DNA of 64,000 bases from Tenodera sinensis (Eukaryota; Arthropoda; Insecta; Mantodea; Mantidae), in contig CM060967.1 in assembly GCA_030765045.1 (NCBI GenBank), positions 149,827,751-149,891,750 on the forward strand, in the 5' to 3' direction. Below are positions 40,301 through 43,300 of the stretch, in pieces (the first letter of the stretch is position 1; the number at the start of each line of letters is the position of its first letter). The notes beneath the pieces are model-generated. The model saw only the letters and a program-made list of their open reading frames with translations, searched no databases and was not told the origin of the DNA. Position numbers and translations under genes: made by a program.

Positions 40301-43300
40301 CAGAAATTTTAGGATATAAATTTTATTTCTAATGAAAATATCTTAAAACATGTGGCATTTTAATAAAAATTGTCAGCATTTTTGAGAAAATAAAAAACAA
40401 GAAAGTTGTTCCATGTAAGCAGTTACTTAGGGATAGGGAGATTTTTTTCCTCTCTCATCCTTGCAATAAGTTGAATTGAATACCAAGTTTGGTATTCAAA
40501 TAGCTTCTTGTTTTTGAGCTATTCTGTCGAGCAGACAGACAGACAGACATATGCAGAGAAAGACACACACACACCACACAAAGAGTGACTGAAATCCAAT
40601 CATACTGTAATTACTACATACCCAATGTTCAGTTAAGTAAATTATGTATAAATTATATCCACTATCAAGCAGTAAATTTTATCTCACTTATTTTTAAGAC
40701 TTTGTACATTCCAATATAAAGCAATCACATTCTAAATGTTATTAGAATTGGATTTATGATTAAAGTCATCACACAGATATTTGGTTTGTCAAAAATAATA
40801 CTTAGGCTTAATATTAATTCCTTGTGGAAATAAAAATTATTTTATTAAAGTAACTTCTGGGCAAAATTCTTAATCATGACCATAGGTTAACATGTCAGAG
40901 AACGTCCCCATTTAAAAATACTTATAAATATCTTTTCTGGTAGGAAGTTCAGTGTGTTCATATTTAATCAATTGCTCTCAATATCATCAGTGAAAAATAT
41001 TGGAGAGCAAGAGGATTAATGACTTCATTGTCAGAAATCCAGCATTAGCTAACAACATATTTAATCAATTAAGGAGTATTTTAAATGTTCAACAGCAATT
41101 TTAAATACTTCACTATAATATTGTGGTACAAAAATCCACATATTTTATTGCTGACCTCTGTGGTGTGAGGGCAGTGTGTCTACCTCACATTCAAAAGGTC
41201 CTGACATCCAATCTCAGTGAGACTGAGTTAGTCGTAAGTTTTTTTTCCAGGATTTTTTCTTAACCAGAAAAGATTAATGTCAGGTAATTTGAAACCCTAT
41301 GGATCCCAGATTCATTTGAGCAGCATTTTACCCATTTCATACATTCATTGGCCTATATGACCATCATCCCAAGTTCAAATCTCGGAGTGACTTTGCTGGA
41401 TAAGCTTCTTTTTTTTTTCTGAATTCTCTCTTAACATGAAAAGATGAATGTCAGGGAACTTGAAGTGCTATGGATCCCAGACTCATTTGCGAAACGCTTT
41501 ACCTGTTTTGTTTATTCATCATTTGACATGACTCCCACAGTTAAGCTGTTCAAAACAAAACTAAGTTAATTCACTGCTTTCATGACAGGGCTTTCTTTCC
41601 AATTATGACAGAAGATTTATGGCTGTCTACTCATAAGTGGGTCTCAAAGAATCAGCAATATTACTGAATTTACTCCCGCACATGTTGTTTACTCACTGGC
41701 TGCAAACTAGTCTCTTTGAATTATAAAGTTAGACTGTTAAATCTTTCACTATTACAAGCATAACATTAATTTCTGCAAAGCACTGCATTATATTGTTGTA
41801 ATTTAATCTCTTACAAAAGGCATTTTTCCTAACAGATGTGACAATGTGGCGTATGCTATTTAATTAAAATAAGAACAGGTCTCACCTGAACTCTGGACTT
41901 ATATAAATTTGAAAGAAATAAAAATTTACTTTAAAGCTAAGGCACTTCAGAAATGCTCCCAATGAATTGGAGACATAAGTGAAATACTCCAACTTTACAG
42001 TCAATTTGGTATGCAGAATTATTCTTCAATCTGCCATATGTTCTTTGTAGTAAATTGAAAAAATAATGCAAACACAGTTCTACAGGAAATAACAGTTTAA
42101 CTAAAAATCGTATCCCGAGTAACAAAAATAAATGTTATAAAACATCTAAAACTTGGCTCCCAGACCTACTTTAATATGCAATGCCTCATTTAGATAAATA
42201 TCCATGGCATAAATTAGGCCCAACTCTGCATACAAATCCTACAAAAAATGAGTTAAATAATAAAGCACAATAAATCACTTTAGCATGTATAAACTTAGGC
42301 TTTCACAGCCAGTATATCCTGACTATTAGCTAGGTTTATCACTTCCGAGCTTATAGACCGTGGTCTAGAAGGCATTGAACATACCAACGTTTTGTCAAGT
42401 ACTGCGCTTGGCATCTTCAGGGTAAGATGATCCGTTGTCTGCACTGTACAGAGTTTGAATGCAGAAGCAACGACTGTCCACTATATAAGGAGCACCAACA
42501 GTCGTTGCTTCCACATTCGAACTCTGACCAGCACAGACAATGGATCATATTACCCTGAAGATGCCAAATGCAGTACTTGGTGAAATGTCAGTGCCTTCAA
42601 TGCCTTCTAGACCACGGTCTACAAGCCCAAAAGTGATAAACCTAGCTAATAGTCGTTCAGCATGTTTACCAAAAAATTAGATTAGTATAGTTGCTATTAT
42701 ATTAATGATTAAGTGATTAAAAATATAATATAATCATTCTAGGTCATCATGTCAATATATAAGAGAAATGCTTCAGAAACTTTCACGTAAAACCAAACCA
42801 ATCCTTAAACCACAAAAAAAAAATTTGGAGTAACTTTCAAGAAAAAATAAAAAAGCACCCACCTATTCTATATTATATTCGAGTATAGTTTTCACAGCAG
42901 CAAAACTTTTAATCATATGCCATAAATTGAGGGAAAAAATTACAATCCAAACTGTAAAGAAAAGTTGACCTTGGTTTAAACCTATCTTAAGAAATCAGCT
43001 ATAACCTAAAACAGTAGCTCCACAGAGATTAATAAATTAAGGCAACATGTTCTTTCAGCTTGTCAAATTTCCTAACCTTAATCTGAAAAGTATCTGAGAA
43101 GGCTCATAAATTTGATTAAATTGGGTAGATTAATGACAGTTCACTGATGGCCAATAAGACATGTGACAGGCCTATGTACGTTTGAGTTACTCAACTAGCT
43201 TTAATATAGGCCACATAGGGAGTATAATAAACCAACCTTGGACCTCAATTACTAATAGGTGTATTTAAACCATAAGGGAAACGAATTTAATGATACTGCT

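Larger units (their letters stand above)
42321..42654. mobile_element. 334-bp inverted repeat of two Penelope terminal segments
   Basis: The arms are about 155 bp, nearly complementary, and begin and end with a perfect 24-bp inverse pair (GACTATTAGCTAGG... / ...CCTAGCTAATAGTC). The centre is about 20 bp (CCACTATATAAGGAGCACCA). Each arm holds a TAGACC-CGGTCTA segment and a hammerhead-like motif, so the two motifs face opposite strands. It lies in AGGF1 intron 1. Confidence 0.85.
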
